NCBI GenBank assembly: GCA_035631615.1
Contig: DASQIK010000001.1
Location: 1 to 53,569 of the forward strand
Reading direction: 5' to 3'
Length of the DNA: 53,569 nt
DNA from: UBA5189 sp035631615
GTDB lineage: Bacteria > Chloroflexota > Limnocylindria > Limnocylindrales > CSP1-4
Below the pieces are notes generated by a model that ran no database searches, had not been told where the DNA came from, and worked only from the letters and a program-made list of their open reading frames with translations. The stretch's first letter is position 1. Every line of letters starts with the position of its first letter. Made by a program: the position numbers and the translations under genes. Shown here in pieces: positions 15,759 to 23,879 of the stretch.

Positions 15759-16771
15759 CGGAGCACCTCGTCGAGCGCGCCCAGCTGATCGGTCGCCTCG
15801 GCGACGTCGATCTCGCCACACTCGAGCGCCCGCAGGATCTGGAGCCGGGCATCCTCGAGGTCGGCGGACGGGCCGGACACGGTCGACGCGGCTGCTGCGC
15901 CGCCGGACGCTGCCCCTGCGCCGGGCGCCGGTGGGACGGCGGGCGCAGGTGGCGGCGTCGGCGGAGCGACGGATTCGGGGGCTGCGTCGCGCGGTTCGAC
16001 CACGTGGAAGTCGCCCGAGACGGAATGGAAGGTCAGGGTCGGGCCTGGCCGGCCGACGACGAGGATCTTTCGGCCGGGCCCCGATTCGCGCTTGCTGGGC
16101 AGGTCACTGTTGAGGTCGCCCGTGACGGACTGGGCCTCGATCCGGAACCCGGACCGCCCGACGAGGGTCACGTCGCCGCTGATCGAGCGTAGGCTGAACG
16201 GGCCGTTGCCATCGAGCTGGGCGTCGAGGTAGATGTCACCCGAGGTCGTCTGGAGCTCGAGCCGGCGCAGGCGCGGCACGCGCACGCGCATCTCACCGGA
16301 GATCGACTTGGCCGCCAGCTCCAGTGGCGCCTGCCCCTCGATCTCGACGTCGCCGGAGACGGATTCGACGTCCACCGGTCCGCTCAGGCGCTCGAACGAC
16401 AGGTCGCCCGATGCGGTCCGGAAGCGCTTGCTGCCGCTCAGGTCGGAGACGGCGACCTCCGCGCTTGCCGATTCAACCGAGACCGTGGCACCGTGCGGCA
16501 CCTCGACAGCGATCTCCGGAGCACCGCCCCGCGTGATCGACAGGATCCCGAGGCCGAACTTCTCGAGCTGGCGGAGCTCGACGTAGTCCGACCCGGTGTT
16601 GATCTGGAACACGGAATCGAGGCTACGGTCGTCGTCGAGCGAGCGGACGCGGATCCGGTCGCCCTCGACGCCGCGGATCTGGATCTCGCCCGACGCCTGG
16701 CGCAGGGTGAACCGGCCGCGCGGGCCGACCTGGTGGTCGATGGTCATCACGTGCTCGTTGGTCTGGGTCAT
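15755..16771 (-). CDS. DUF4097 beta-strand repeat protein with C-terminal SHOCT-like module
   Basis: This 338-residue protein consists of a right-handed beta-helix-like DUF4097 region in which short strands repeat around 'SGD' (for example 'TASGDLSFERLSGPVDVESV' and 'SVSGDVEIEG'). A Pro/Ala-rich linker follows, and the last 35 residues form a SHOCT-like module ('LQILRALECGEIDVAEATDQ'). DUF4097 proteins often lie next to DUF2089 or other regulators and are thought to have an adhesin- or sensor-like fold. There is no signal peptide, so it appears cytoplasmic. It overlaps both neighbours by four bases. Confidence 0.85.
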   Translation of the reverse strand: MTQTNEHVMTIDHQVGPRGRFTLRQASGEIQIRGVEGDRIRVRSLDDDRSLDSVFQINTGSDYVELRQLEKFGLGILSITRGGAPEIAVEVPHGATVSVESASAEVAVSDLSGSKRFRTASGDLSFERLSGPVDVESVSGDVEIEGQAPLELAAKSISGEMRVRVPRLRRLELQTTSGDIYLDAQLDGNGPFSLRSISGDVTLVGRSGFRIEAQSVTGDLNSDLPSKRESGPGRKILVVGRPGPTLTFHSVSGDFHVVEPRDAAPESVAPPTPPPAPAVPPAPGAGAASGGAAAASTVSGPSADLEDARLQILRALECGEIDVAEATDQLGALDEVLR

Positions 16772-17220
16772 CGGTCGGTCCTCCCGAGGTTCCGGATCGC
16801 GACCGCAGCGTCCTCGGCGGAGAGCTCCCTGCGGGCCAGCCGCTCGAGGATCCCCTGCCGGGCCGCGGCGGCGTCCGCGGTGCTCGTTGCTGATGCGGAT
16901 GCGGCGGCCGATGCAGCGGCCGCGTCCTCCGCGGCCTCGTCGCTGTCGGCGCGGGGCCCGAACCCGAGCGCCCGGACGAGCGCCTCGACGCGGGAGCGGA
17001 CGGTCGGGTACGAGATGCCGAGCTCGCGCTCCATGTCGCGCAGGTTGCCGCGGGACCGCAGGAAGCTCTCAAGCAGGAGCAGCTGCTCCCGCGTGAGCCG
17101 CCCGAACCGCCCGACGCTGAACTCGCCCTCGAGCGTGGTGCCGCAGGAGCGGCAGTTGAGCCGGGTGACGGTCAGCTCGCTCGAGCAGACGGGGCAGGTG
17201 GAGATGACGTCGTGTGGCAT
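16768..17220 (-). CDS. DUF2089-family zinc-ribbon/HTH regulator
   Basis: The 150-residue protein has an N-terminal zinc ribbon with two Cys pairs ('CPVCSSEL' and 'CRSCGT'). A helix-turn-helix follows, with 'LTREQLLLLESFLRSRGNLR' and 'ELGISYPTVRSRVEALV'. An Ala-rich linker leads to a C-terminal SHOCT-like module ('QGILERLARRELSAEDAAVA'). DUF2089 proteins are putative DNA-binding regulators. It is the first gene of a four-gene operon, has a good promoter 26 bases upstream, and probably regulates the operon; direct evidence is lacking. Confidence 0.85.
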   Translation of the reverse strand: MPHDVISTCPVCSSELTVTRLNCRSCGTTLEGEFSVGRFGRLTREQLLLLESFLRSRGNLRDMERELGISYPTVRSRVEALVRALGFGPRADSDEAAEDAAAASAAASASATSTADAAAARQGILERLARRELSAEDAAVAIRNLGRTDR

Positions 17221-17245
17221 GCGGTTCCTCGTGCTGGTTGCCCAG

Positions 17246-17275
17246 ACTATCGCATGCCGTCTTTCACTTTGTCAA
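17246..17275 (-). promoter_or_regulatory. Sigma70-type promoter of the DUF2089 operon
   Basis: Reading the minus strand, TTGACA (17275-17270) is followed after exactly 18 bases by GATAGT (17251-17246). Transcription would begin near 17239 and give a leader of about 20 bases carrying GAGGAA before the ATG at 17220. The surrounding DNA is clearly less GC-rich than the rest of the window. Confidence 0.7.
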
Positions 17276-17321
17276 TACGCCGTTGCACTATTCGCAGATT
17301 GAGTTGCGGAACGGCCCGCGC

Positions 17322-17837
17322 CTATGCGACGGGCGCGGCGGCCTCCTGGGCGATGAGGCGGGCGCCGGGGAAGAAGTGCCCCAGCATCAGCGTCGAGGTC
17401 ACGCTGTCGACCGAGAAGCGGTTCACGAGGACGTGCGGGCGGGTCGCCGTCGCGGCTCGGTCGGAGCCGGCGACCTCGATCGTGACCTCGCTCAGCGCGA
17501 CGAACGAGCCGCCCGGGCGGGCAATCGAACGCTCCGGGTCGTAGCCCGGGTGGACCGGCAGCCGGCCGAAGAGGCGATACGGCCCGACGTCGAGCGCGAC
17601 CGCGTACCACGTCATGTGCATCATCAGCTCGGGCTCATCGGCCACGATCACGAGGATGTCGTCGGGCAGGACCGTGACGCTGCCGCGCTGGGTGGCGGGG
17701 GCGCCGTCGAGGGGGAACCAGCGCGCGTCCTGGACCGCGAGCGGGGCGTCGAGATCCGGGTCGTCGCTGGCCAGCGGGATCCGGTCCGTCGAACCCGCGA
17801 GCACGCCCGCCGGCGTGAAGATCTCGACCTCTGCCAC
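17322..17837 (-). CDS. Beta-rich protein of unknown function
   Basis: The GTG at 17837 follows a purine-rich GGGGGAAG and gives 171 residues beginning 'MAEVEIFTPAGVLAG'. The sequence is mainly predicted strands, with 'VTVLPDDILVIVADEP', 'YAVALDVGPYRLFGRLPVHP' and 'HVLVNRFSVDSVTSTLML'. No signal peptide, membrane helix or known family is evident. It is divergent from the GIY-YIG/GreA gene with about 100 bases between the starts. Confidence 0.7.
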   Translation of the reverse strand: MAEVEIFTPAGVLAGSTDRIPLASDDPDLDAPLAVQDARWFPLDGAPATQRGSVTVLPDDILVIVADEPELMMHMTWYAVALDVGPYRLFGRLPVHPGYDPERSIARPGGSFVALSEVTIEVAGSDRAATATRPHVLVNRFSVDSVTSTLMLGHFFPGARLIAQEAAAPVA

Positions 17838-17936
17838 GACTTCCCCCGAAGCGTCTCCGCAGCATGGCCATCGGGCCGGGAACCGCGAACCACCCGCCGG
17901 TACCGACTTTGCGGGTCCGGTGGTACCGTCCGGCCG

Positions 17937-19253
17937 GTGACTCCCACCCACACGGGCGCAGCCGATCTCATTCGATCGATCGGCCTCCTCGCCGACGGCC
18001 CCGTTCGCTGGGGCGCCCCGGTCCCCGCCCGGCGCGGCGGCGTGTACGTCGTCGAGCTCGGTTCGCCGCTCGCGCAGGCGCCGATCGAGATGACCCGAGT
18101 GGGCAAGTGGCTCGAGACGGTGCCGGGGCTGCGGCTCGACGGCGAGCCGCCGACGTCCAAGGCGCTCCATGCCCGCCTCGCGTCGCTGTGGTGGCCCGAG
18201 GCGACCGTGCTGTACGCGGGCGCGACCGATCGCTCCATCGGCGGCCGCGTCGCGGCGCTCCTGGCCCACGTGCCGGGCGAGCGCCAGCCGCACGCCGACG
18301 GGCAGTGGCTGCATCTCCTGCGCAACCTCGACCGGATCGGCCTCCGGATCTGGTGGGCCGAGACGAAGGCGCCCGAGGAATCGCTCGACGCGCTGCTCGA
18401 CGCGTTCGGGTCGGCGGCCGGCCTCGTCCCGATGCCCGGCCGTCCGGCCGGTGCCCTGGCGCTGCCCTGGGCGAACACGCGCCGCCCGACCGGTGAGCGC
18501 CAGGCGCACGGGATCGTCGGCGCGATCGTGCCGGAGCCGCCGAAGGCGCTCGAGCCGCCACGGCGGCTGGTCGAGGTGGCGCCGGGCGACGCCGAGGGCG
18601 CCCGGGTCGAGGACCGCAACGCCGGCACGACCCGGCGCGCACCGTCCGGCCCGCCTCCGGCGCCACGCCCACCGCACCCGTTGGCGCGACCCGCGTCTCG
18701 CCCTGCCGCCCGGCCGGCGCCGGCCGTGCAGCGCGCCCCGACCGTCGCCCGGTCATCGACAGGCGCCCGGGTGGTCCGCGGCTCGCGCGCCGCAGCGCCG
18801 GAGCCGATCCAGCTGTCGCAGGGCGCGCTCGACCGCATGTCCGCCGAGCTGGACGAGCTCACGCGCGTCAAGCGTCGCGAGGTCGTGGCCCGCATCAAGT
18901 CCGCGCGGGAGCACGGCGACCTCAAGGAGAACGCCGAGTACCACGCGGCGCGCGAGGAGCAGTCGTTCCTGGAGGGTCGCGTCCAGGCGCTCGAGGATCG
19001 CATCCGCCGCGCGGTGGTCGTCGAGGAGGCCGCGACCGGCAAGGTCATCATCGGCTCGAAGGTCACGGTCGAGATCGGTGGCGACGAGCTCGAGTACACG
19101 ATCGTCGGGAGCGCCGAGGCGGACCCGGCCAAGGGCCGGCTGAGCATGGCTTCGCCGGTCGGGGCAGCGCTCCTTGGCACGGTCGCGGGCGCCGACGTGG
19201 ACGTCCGGACGCCGCGCGGCGCGGTTCGCTACAAGGTGCTCAAGGTCGAGTAG
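17937..19253 (+). CDS. GreA transcription-elongation factor fused to an N-terminal GIY-YIG-like domain
   Basis: The GTG at 17937 is the best start (438 residues; no upstream start in a credible frame). Residues about 295-438 are a complete GreA: coiled-coil tip 'SAREHGDLKENAEYHAAREE' with the acidic DLKEN pair that positions metal in stalled RNA polymerase, then the C-terminal domain 'VIIGSKVTVEIGGDELEYTI'. Residues about 30-165 look like a GIY-YIG nuclease fold: 'GGVYVVELG' (35-37 GVY), 'VLYAGATDRSIGGRVAALLA' (93-95 YAG, then a conserved-type Arg at 104), and a later Glu in 'APEESLDALL'. An Ala/Pro-rich linker of about 85 residues joins the halves. GreA rescues backtracked RNA polymerase; a GIY-YIG fusion is not something I recall. 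The GreA assignment is firm, the N-terminal fold is inference. Confidence 0.85.
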   Translation: MTPTHTGAADLIRSIGLLADGPVRWGAPVPARRGGVYVVELGSPLAQAPIEMTRVGKWLETVPGLRLDGEPPTSKALHARLASLWWPEATVLYAGATDRSIGGRVAALLAHVPGERQPHADGQWLHLLRNLDRIGLRIWWAETKAPEESLDALLDAFGSAAGLVPMPGRPAGALALPWANTRRPTGERQAHGIVGAIVPEPPKALEPPRRLVEVAPGDAEGARVEDRNAGTTRRAPSGPPPAPRPPHPLARPASRPAARPAPAVQRAPTVARSSTGARVVRGSRAAAPEPIQLSQGALDRMSAELDELTRVKRREVVARIKSAREHGDLKENAEYHAAREEQSFLEGRVQALEDRIRRAVVVEEAATGKVIIGSKVTVEIGGDELEYTIVGSAEADPAKGRLSMASPVGAALLGTVAGADVDVRTPRGAVRYKVLKVE

Positions 19254-19265
19254 GCGGCGCGACCT

Positions 19266-19811
19266 TCAGGGGCGCGGCAACCCCGCAACGAACACGGCCA
19301 CCCGGTCGAGCACGTCGGGCAGCACCGGCTTCATCGTGTGGCCGAGCCGCGGGTACGTCACGAGCTCCGCGCGCGGCAGGCGCTTGACCGCGGCGCGCAG
19401 CAGGTCGATCCGGGCGAACGGATCCGCCTCGCCCGAGAGCAGGAGGACGGGGCATTCGATGTCAGGGAAGTGCGCCGCTCGCGCCGCCGCTCGATCGACC
19501 CCGCCCGGCGGGTGGAGCGGAAAGCAGAACAGGACGAGCCCGGCATAACCTGCGCCCTCGGCCGCAGCGAGGGTCGACACCCGGCCGCCGTACGACTGGC
19601 CGCCGGCCACGGTCCCGGATCCATCGGGGACCTTCGCACGCCAGACGGGCACGGCCTCCTCGGCCCTGCGGACCGGCAGGTCGACCGCGTCGGCAAGCAA
19701 CCCGCGCTTCCGGAGGCCGTCGACGAATGGCGCCATGCTCGCCGCGTTGCCGCTCGCACCGTGGCCCAGGTAGATGTGGAGTGGCGAGACCGGTTCGCGG
19801 GCGGTCGCCAA
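19266..19811 (-). CDS. Alpha/beta hydrolase (dienelactone-hydrolase / Tex30-like)
   Basis: No ATG or GTG fits the N-terminus, so I start at the TTG at 19811, three bases after the ABC permease stop (181 residues). The catalytic triad is visible: nucleophile Ser in 'GGQSYGG', Asp in 'LLSGEADPF' and His in 'LGHTMKP'. The early 'IYLGHGASGNAASMAPF' is the oxyanion-loop region. The compact size fits KANL3/Tex30-type or dienelactone-hydrolase-like proteins. Substrate is unknown. It probably shares a transcript with the ABC-2 exporter genes upstream. Confidence 0.8.
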   Translation of the reverse strand: MATAREPVSPLHIYLGHGASGNAASMAPFVDGLRKRGLLADAVDLPVRRAEEAVPVWRAKVPDGSGTVAGGQSYGGRVSTLAAAEGAGYAGLVLFCFPLHPPGGVDRAAARAAHFPDIECPVLLLSGEADPFARIDLLRAAVKRLPRAELVTYPRLGHTMKPVLPDVLDRVAVFVAGLPRP

Positions 19812-19813
19812 CG

Positions 19814-20656
19814 CTACAGCTCGCGGCGCCGGAGCTGGTTGACCGCGAGCGCGAGGATCAGCGCGACCCAGATCACGCTCCAGGCCACGATCGCGATCGG
19901 CGGCGGCGCGTCTGCATAGAACGGCGACTGCCCGGCGAACGTATTGCCGACCAATGAGCGCACGAGCGGTGGCTCCAGTCCGAACACCACGCCCTGCCAG
20001 AGCGCGTCGGTGGGCAGCAGGTAGTGGAGCGCGTTGCCGACGCCGACGAGCGCGTCGGTCCCGAGCGCGACCCCGATCTTGCCGAGCACGCCCGCCATCC
20101 AGGCGAGCCCGTAGGCGACGACGGCGATCGCACCGCCGGCGATCGGGGGCAGCCGCGTCGAGAGGAGCACGGTCAGCGTGAGGAGCACGATCGCCTGGCC
20201 GGACAGGTAGGCGATCGGCGTCAGGACGTCGGGCGGCGTGTAGCCGGAGACGGCACCGATCGCGAAGATGGCCAGGAGGCCGGCGAGCACGGCATACGCC
20301 ACGATCACGGCGGCGAGCCCGAGCCAGCGCCCGATCAGGTACGACGAGCGGCGCAACGGCCGCGCGAGCATGGCCTGGGCGACGCCGCTCTCGAGGTCGG
20401 TCGCGATGGCCGGCGAGCCGAAGAACGCGGCGGTCATCACCAGCACGAACCCGAACATGAAGGCGATGAAGATCAGGATCTGCGACACGGCGAACTTGAT
20501 CTCGAGATCGCCCAGGCCGCGATCGCGCGCTCCCTGCACGAGCGTGGCCACGCCCCACGCGGTGATCCCCACCGCAAGGAGGGCCAGGATCACGAGGACC
20601 CACAGGACGCGCCGGCGCGCGGCCTCACCGATGGTCAGCTTGGCGATCGTGATCAT
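19814..20656 (-). CDS. ABC-2-type exporter permease
   Basis: The 280-residue protein has six or so hydrophobic segments and the ABC-2 features 'FGSPAIATDLESGVAQAMLA' followed by 'RPLRRSSYLIGRWLGL'. Its ATG overlaps the stop of the upstream ATPase gene by four bases, so the two subunits are produced together. The cargo cannot be inferred. Confidence 0.88.
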   Translation of the reverse strand: MITIAKLTIGEAARRRVLWVLVILALLAVGITAWGVATLVQGARDRGLGDLEIKFAVSQILIFIAFMFGFVLVMTAAFFGSPAIATDLESGVAQAMLARPLRRSSYLIGRWLGLAAVIVAYAVLAGLLAIFAIGAVSGYTPPDVLTPIAYLSGQAIVLLTLTVLLSTRLPPIAGGAIAVVAYGLAWMAGVLGKIGVALGTDALVGVGNALHYLLPTDALWQGVVFGLEPPLVRSLVGNTFAGQSPFYADAPPPIAIVAWSVIWVALILALAVNQLRRREL

Positions 20657-21618
20657 CGGAGGCGCTGTGCGCTGGGCGTGCCGGCCGGCGGCCGGTCGCG
20701 CGAGACCAGGGCCAGGAAGCGCTGCTCGAGCGAGCTCCGCCCGGAGCGAACCTCGTGGATCTTCGCGCCCATCGAGACCAGGAGGGACACGAGCTCCGGC
20801 ACGCGGCCCTCGTCCATCGGGCGAACGGTCAGCAGATCGCCGAGCAGCGTGGGCGGCCCGAACGGCTCGATCGCGGCGAGGTCGCTCGAGCTCAGCCCGG
20901 TGACGCGAATCTGCGTCTCCGCCTGGCCGAGCACGTCATCGAGCTCGCCGCTGGCGACGACGCGACCGTGATCGAGGATCGCAACGCGGTCGCAGACCTG
21001 CTCAACCTCGCTGAGGAGGTGCGAGTTGAGGAAGACCGCCGCACCCCGATCGGCGGCAGCACGGACGATGCCGCGAACGTCCACGCGCCCAACCGGGTCG
21101 AGGGCCGAGGTGGGCTCGTCGAGCATGATCAGGGCCGGCTCGCCCAGCAGGGCGGTGCCCAATCCGAGCCGCTGCTGCATGCCCTTCGAGAACTTGCCGA
21201 CCTGCACGCCTGCCTTGTCGGCGAGGCCGACGATGCCGAGCGCCTCATCCGCCGCGGCCTTTCGCCGGGCTCGCGGCAGACCGATCAGCTCGCCGTGCAG
21301 GGTCAGCACCTCGCGCGCCCTGAGCCACGGCTGGTAGCGGAAGAGCTCGGGCAGGTAGCCGATCTTGCGCCGCGTCGCGAGGTCGCCCATCGGCGCGCCG
21401 AGGACCTTGCCGCTGCCGCTCGTCGGACGGGCGAGGCCCAGCAGGAGCTTCACCGTGGTCGTCTTGCCGGCGCCGTTCGGCCCGAGAAAGCCGAAGACCT
21501 CGCCGCGCCCGACCATCATGGTGAGCCCGGCCAGGGCATCGACCTGGCCGTAGCGCTTCCTGAGATCGGTCACCTCGATCGCGGGCAGGTCGAGCGAGAC
21601 GCGGGGCATGCGCGGCAT
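20653..21618 (-). CDS. ABC exporter ATPase (CcmA/NatA type)
   Basis: I use the ATG at 21618; another ATG lies at 21609 and a TTG at 21630. About 321 residues with Walker A 'GPNGAGKTT', signature 'FSKGMQQRLGL', Walker B 'ALIMLDEPTSALDP' and 'LNSHLLSEVEQVCDRVAILD'. The 'SKGMQQR' signature and the C-terminal extension of about 90 residues are typical of drug/antibiotic exporter ATPases. It pairs with the permease downstream. Confidence 0.9.
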   Translation of the reverse strand: MPRMPRVSLDLPAIEVTDLRKRYGQVDALAGLTMMVGRGEVFGFLGPNGAGKTTTVKLLLGLARPTSGSGKVLGAPMGDLATRRKIGYLPELFRYQPWLRAREVLTLHGELIGLPRARRKAAADEALGIVGLADKAGVQVGKFSKGMQQRLGLGTALLGEPALIMLDEPTSALDPVGRVDVRGIVRAAADRGAAVFLNSHLLSEVEQVCDRVAILDHGRVVASGELDDVLGQAETQIRVTGLSSSDLAAIEPFGPPTLLGDLLTVRPMDEGRVPELVSLLVSMGAKIHEVRSGRSSLEQRFLALVSRDRPPAGTPSAQRLR

Positions 21619-21661
21619 CGTGACAGACAAGCTGGCACGCCGTCAGTGCAACTTTCGGGTC

Positions 21662-21799
21662 ATGATCGAGATCGAGCTTCCGTGCTGCGGGACCGCGACC
21701 CACATCGACGAGCTGGCGGATGTCGTCGGCTGCGAGACGTGCGGCGTCGTCCTGGAGCTGGACCCGCCCACCGCCGAGGCGCTCCCCGTCGCTGCGTGA
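21662..21799 (+). CDS. 45-residue zinc-ribbon-like protein
   Basis: From the ATG at 21662 the product begins 'MIEIELPCCGTATHIDELAD' and continues 'VVGCETCGVVLELD'. The CC-G and C-x-x-C pairs could bind one zinc ion. Similar tiny proteins are common in high-GC bacteria, without known function. It lies 40 bases before the PNPOx-like gene on the same strand. Confidence 0.65.
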   Translation: MIEIELPCCGTATHIDELADVVGCETCGVVLELDPPTAEALPVAA

Positions 21800-21838
21800 T
21801 CGGAGGCCGCGGCGCGAGCCGCTGGCTAGGATTGCCGG

Positions 21839-22345
21839 ATGCGTGAGACGCCAGCCGAGCTTGCCGAGCTGCAGGCCTGGTTCGACGCGCACATGGCGAC
21901 CGCCAACCCGCACATGACCGGGATCGTCAATGCCGAACGCCGGCTGACCGCGGCGCAGGTGGTCCGCTACCTGACCGGGATCAAGCACGTCGCGTTCGCG
22001 ACGGTGACCTCGAAGGGCGAGCCGCGCGTTTCGCCGCTCGACACGCTGTTCGTCCACGGGCGGTTCACGCTCAGCACCGGGGGCGGCGCGACGAAGATCG
22101 CGCATCTCCGCCGCAACCCGGCGTGCAGCGCGGTCCACATGGACGGCGATCGCATCGCGGTCGCGGCCAACGGTTCGGTCGAGTGGCTGTCGCGCGAGCA
22201 TCCGGACCACGACGAGGTCCACGAGATCTGGAAGGCGACCTACGAGTCGGACCCGTATGACTGGGGCGAGGGCGTGGTGCTCTTCCGCATCCAGCCGAGG
22301 ACGATGTGGGCGTATGCGTTCCACCCCGAGGAGTTCCCGGGCTGA
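21839..22345 (+). CDS. Pyridoxamine-5'-phosphate-oxidase-like flavin/F420-binding protein
   Basis: This 168-residue protein starts at the ATG at 21839. The split-barrel core is visible as 'HVAFATVTSKGEPRVSPLDT', 'RFTLSTGGGATKIAHLRRNP' and 'CSAVHMDGDRIAVAANG'. Family members bind FMN or F420 and reduce various substrates, or bind haem. The conserved 'VSPLD' and 'KIAHLRRNP' segments match cofactor-binding strands. The stop is two bases before the class II aldolase start, so the genes are probably co-translated. Confidence 0.85.
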   Translation: MRETPAELAELQAWFDAHMATANPHMTGIVNAERRLTAAQVVRYLTGIKHVAFATVTSKGEPRVSPLDTLFVHGRFTLSTGGGATKIAHLRRNPACSAVHMDGDRIAVAANGSVEWLSREHPDHDEVHEIWKATYESDPYDWGEGVVLFRIQPRTMWAYAFHPEEFPG

Positions 22346-22347
22346 CC

Positions 22348-23085
22348 ATGGCGCCCCGCTCCCCTGCCCCGTCCGAGGAGATCGTCCTGCGAGCTGCCCT
22401 GATCAAGGCGGGTCGCCGCCTCGGGGCGCGGGGCCTGATCTCGGCCGGCGAGGGCAACCTCAGCGCGCAGCTGGCTGACGGCACGCTCTTCATCACGCCG
22501 GCGGGCCGTCGCAAGGACGAGCTCGACGTGGACGACGTCCTGGGCGTGCCACTCGCGCCAGCCGCATCGGCCGACGCCGCGGCCAAACGTGGTGCCGGCG
22601 CGGCATCGGGACCGAGGCCCAGCAGCGACATCGCGATCCACCGCGCAATCTATGCCGCGCGACCGGACGCGCGCGCCGTCGTCCACGCGCATCTCCCCGC
22701 GGCGATGGCGCTCACGCTGGCTGGCGAGGTGCCGGATCCTGCCGCCCTCCCGGAGACCGCGCTCCTCCTGCCGCGACTGCCGCTCGTGCCATTCGGGATG
22801 CCGGGCAGCGCCGAGCTGGCCGGCCGGGTCGCGGCCGCGTTCGTCGATGGTGAGGAGCCGCTCCCCGGTGCCGTCCTCCTGGAGCGCCACGGCGCCGTCG
22901 CGATTGGGGACAACGTGGACGAGGCGGTCAACCGGCTCGAGCTCGTCGAGGTCCTGTGCCGCACGTGGCGCGATGCGCTGCTGATCCGCGGCGCCGTCGC
23001 GGCCGACGGTGTGCGGTCTATCCTTCGCCCGTCGAGCCCCAGCCCAGGGACGCCGGCGCGAGGGAGGACCAGGAGACAGCCATGA
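22348..23085 (+). CDS. Class II aldolase/adducin-family protein
   Basis: The ATG at 22348 gives 245 residues. The fold signature includes 'ISAGEGNLSAQLADGTLFIT' and 'PAGRRKDEL'. The metal His pair lies in 'VVHAHLP' with a third His in 'LLERHGAVAIG'. The usual catalytic Glu after the 'PSS' motif appears as Asp ('PSSDIAIH'), a conservative change. Family members cleave or epimerise sugar phosphates such as fuculose- or ribulose-phosphate. The C-terminal 25 residues are Pro/Arg-rich and probably disordered. It overlaps the aquaporin start by four bases. Confidence 0.82.
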   Translation: MAPRSPAPSEEIVLRAALIKAGRRLGARGLISAGEGNLSAQLADGTLFITPAGRRKDELDVDDVLGVPLAPAASADAAAKRGAGAASGPRPSSDIAIHRAIYAARPDARAVVHAHLPAAMALTLAGEVPDPAALPETALLLPRLPLVPFGMPGSAELAGRVAAAFVDGEEPLPGAVLLERHGAVAIGDNVDEAVNRLELVEVLCRTWRDALLIRGAVAADGVRSILRPSSPSPGTPARGRTRRQP

Positions 23086-23849
23086 ACGTCCGCGCGATCG
23101 CCGCCGAGGCCTTCGGCACGTTTGTCCTGGTCCTCGTGGGATCGCTCGGGATCTCGAGCGCGGTGATCGCCACCGGGGGCCAGGATCCGACGGTCATCCT
23201 CATCCTGATCGTGCCCTTCGCCTTCGGCTTCGGGCTCATGGCGGCGATCGCGATCGCGGGCGACACGTCCGGCGGGCACTTCAACCCCGCGGTCACCCTG
23301 GCGGCGCTGTTCGACGGCCGGATCGACTGGATCAACGCGATCGGGTACGCGATCGCGCAGGTCCTCGGCGCGGTCGCGGCCTCACTCACGATCCGCCTGA
23401 TCCTGACCCAGGCCTTCGTGCGGGCGACGGTCAATCGCGCCGGCTCGATCGCCGCGGACGCACCGACCGCGCAGATCCACGCGTTCGCGACCGAGGTGCT
23501 CCTGACGACCATCTTCGTCGCCCTGATCCTGACCGTGACCCGCCGAGCACCGAAGAGCGCGCTGTTCGTCATCCCGCTGGCGCTGGTCGCGATCCACTTC
23601 GCCGGCATGCTCATCAGCGGCGCGTCGGTGAACCCGGCTCGATCGCTCGGGCCGGCCGTGGTGTCCGGCGACTACGACGGGCTGTGGGTGTACCTCACGG
23701 CGCCGTTCGCGGGCTCGATCATCGGCTGGGGCGTCTACCGCCTGTTCAACCCGCCCGACGAGGACGCGGACGGCGACGAGGCAGCCGATGACGACGATCT
23801 CGACGAGCTCGACGACCTCGACGACGAGCTCGGTGACGCCGGAGCGTGA
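23082..23849 (+). CDS. MIP-family aquaporin / glycerol-type channel
   Basis: The 255-residue protein starts at the ATG at 23082, inside the aldolase stop codon overlap. Six membrane helices and both half-helix NPA boxes are present ('GGHFNPAVTLA' and 'GASVNPARSLGP'), so the pore is intact. The ar/R Arg follows the second NPA, as in aquaporins and glyceroporins. The last 30 residues are almost entirely Asp and Glu, an unusual acidic cytoplasmic tail. Coupling to a class II aldolase hints at transport of a small polyol, but water transport is equally possible. Confidence 0.9.
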   Translation: MNVRAIAAEAFGTFVLVLVGSLGISSAVIATGGQDPTVILILIVPFAFGFGLMAAIAIAGDTSGGHFNPAVTLAALFDGRIDWINAIGYAIAQVLGAVAASLTIRLILTQAFVRATVNRAGSIAADAPTAQIHAFATEVLLTTIFVALILTVTRRAPKSALFVIPLALVAIHFAGMLISGASVNPARSLGPAVVSGDYDGLWVYLTAPFAGSIIGWGVYRLFNPPDEDADGDEAADDDDLDELDDLDDELGDAGA

Positions 23850-23855
23850 CGTCCG

Positions 23856-23877
23856 GCCCGCGGGCAATCCCGCGGGC
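23856..23877. terminator. Hairpin between convergent genes
   Basis: GCCCGCGGG (23856-23864) and CCCGCGGGC (23869-23877) form a perfect nine-base stem with a four-base CAAT loop. It lies between the aquaporin stop (23849) and the FAD-oxidoreductase stop (23880), so it can end both transcripts. There is no T-tract on either strand. Confidence 0.6.
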
Positions 23878-23879
23878 GC

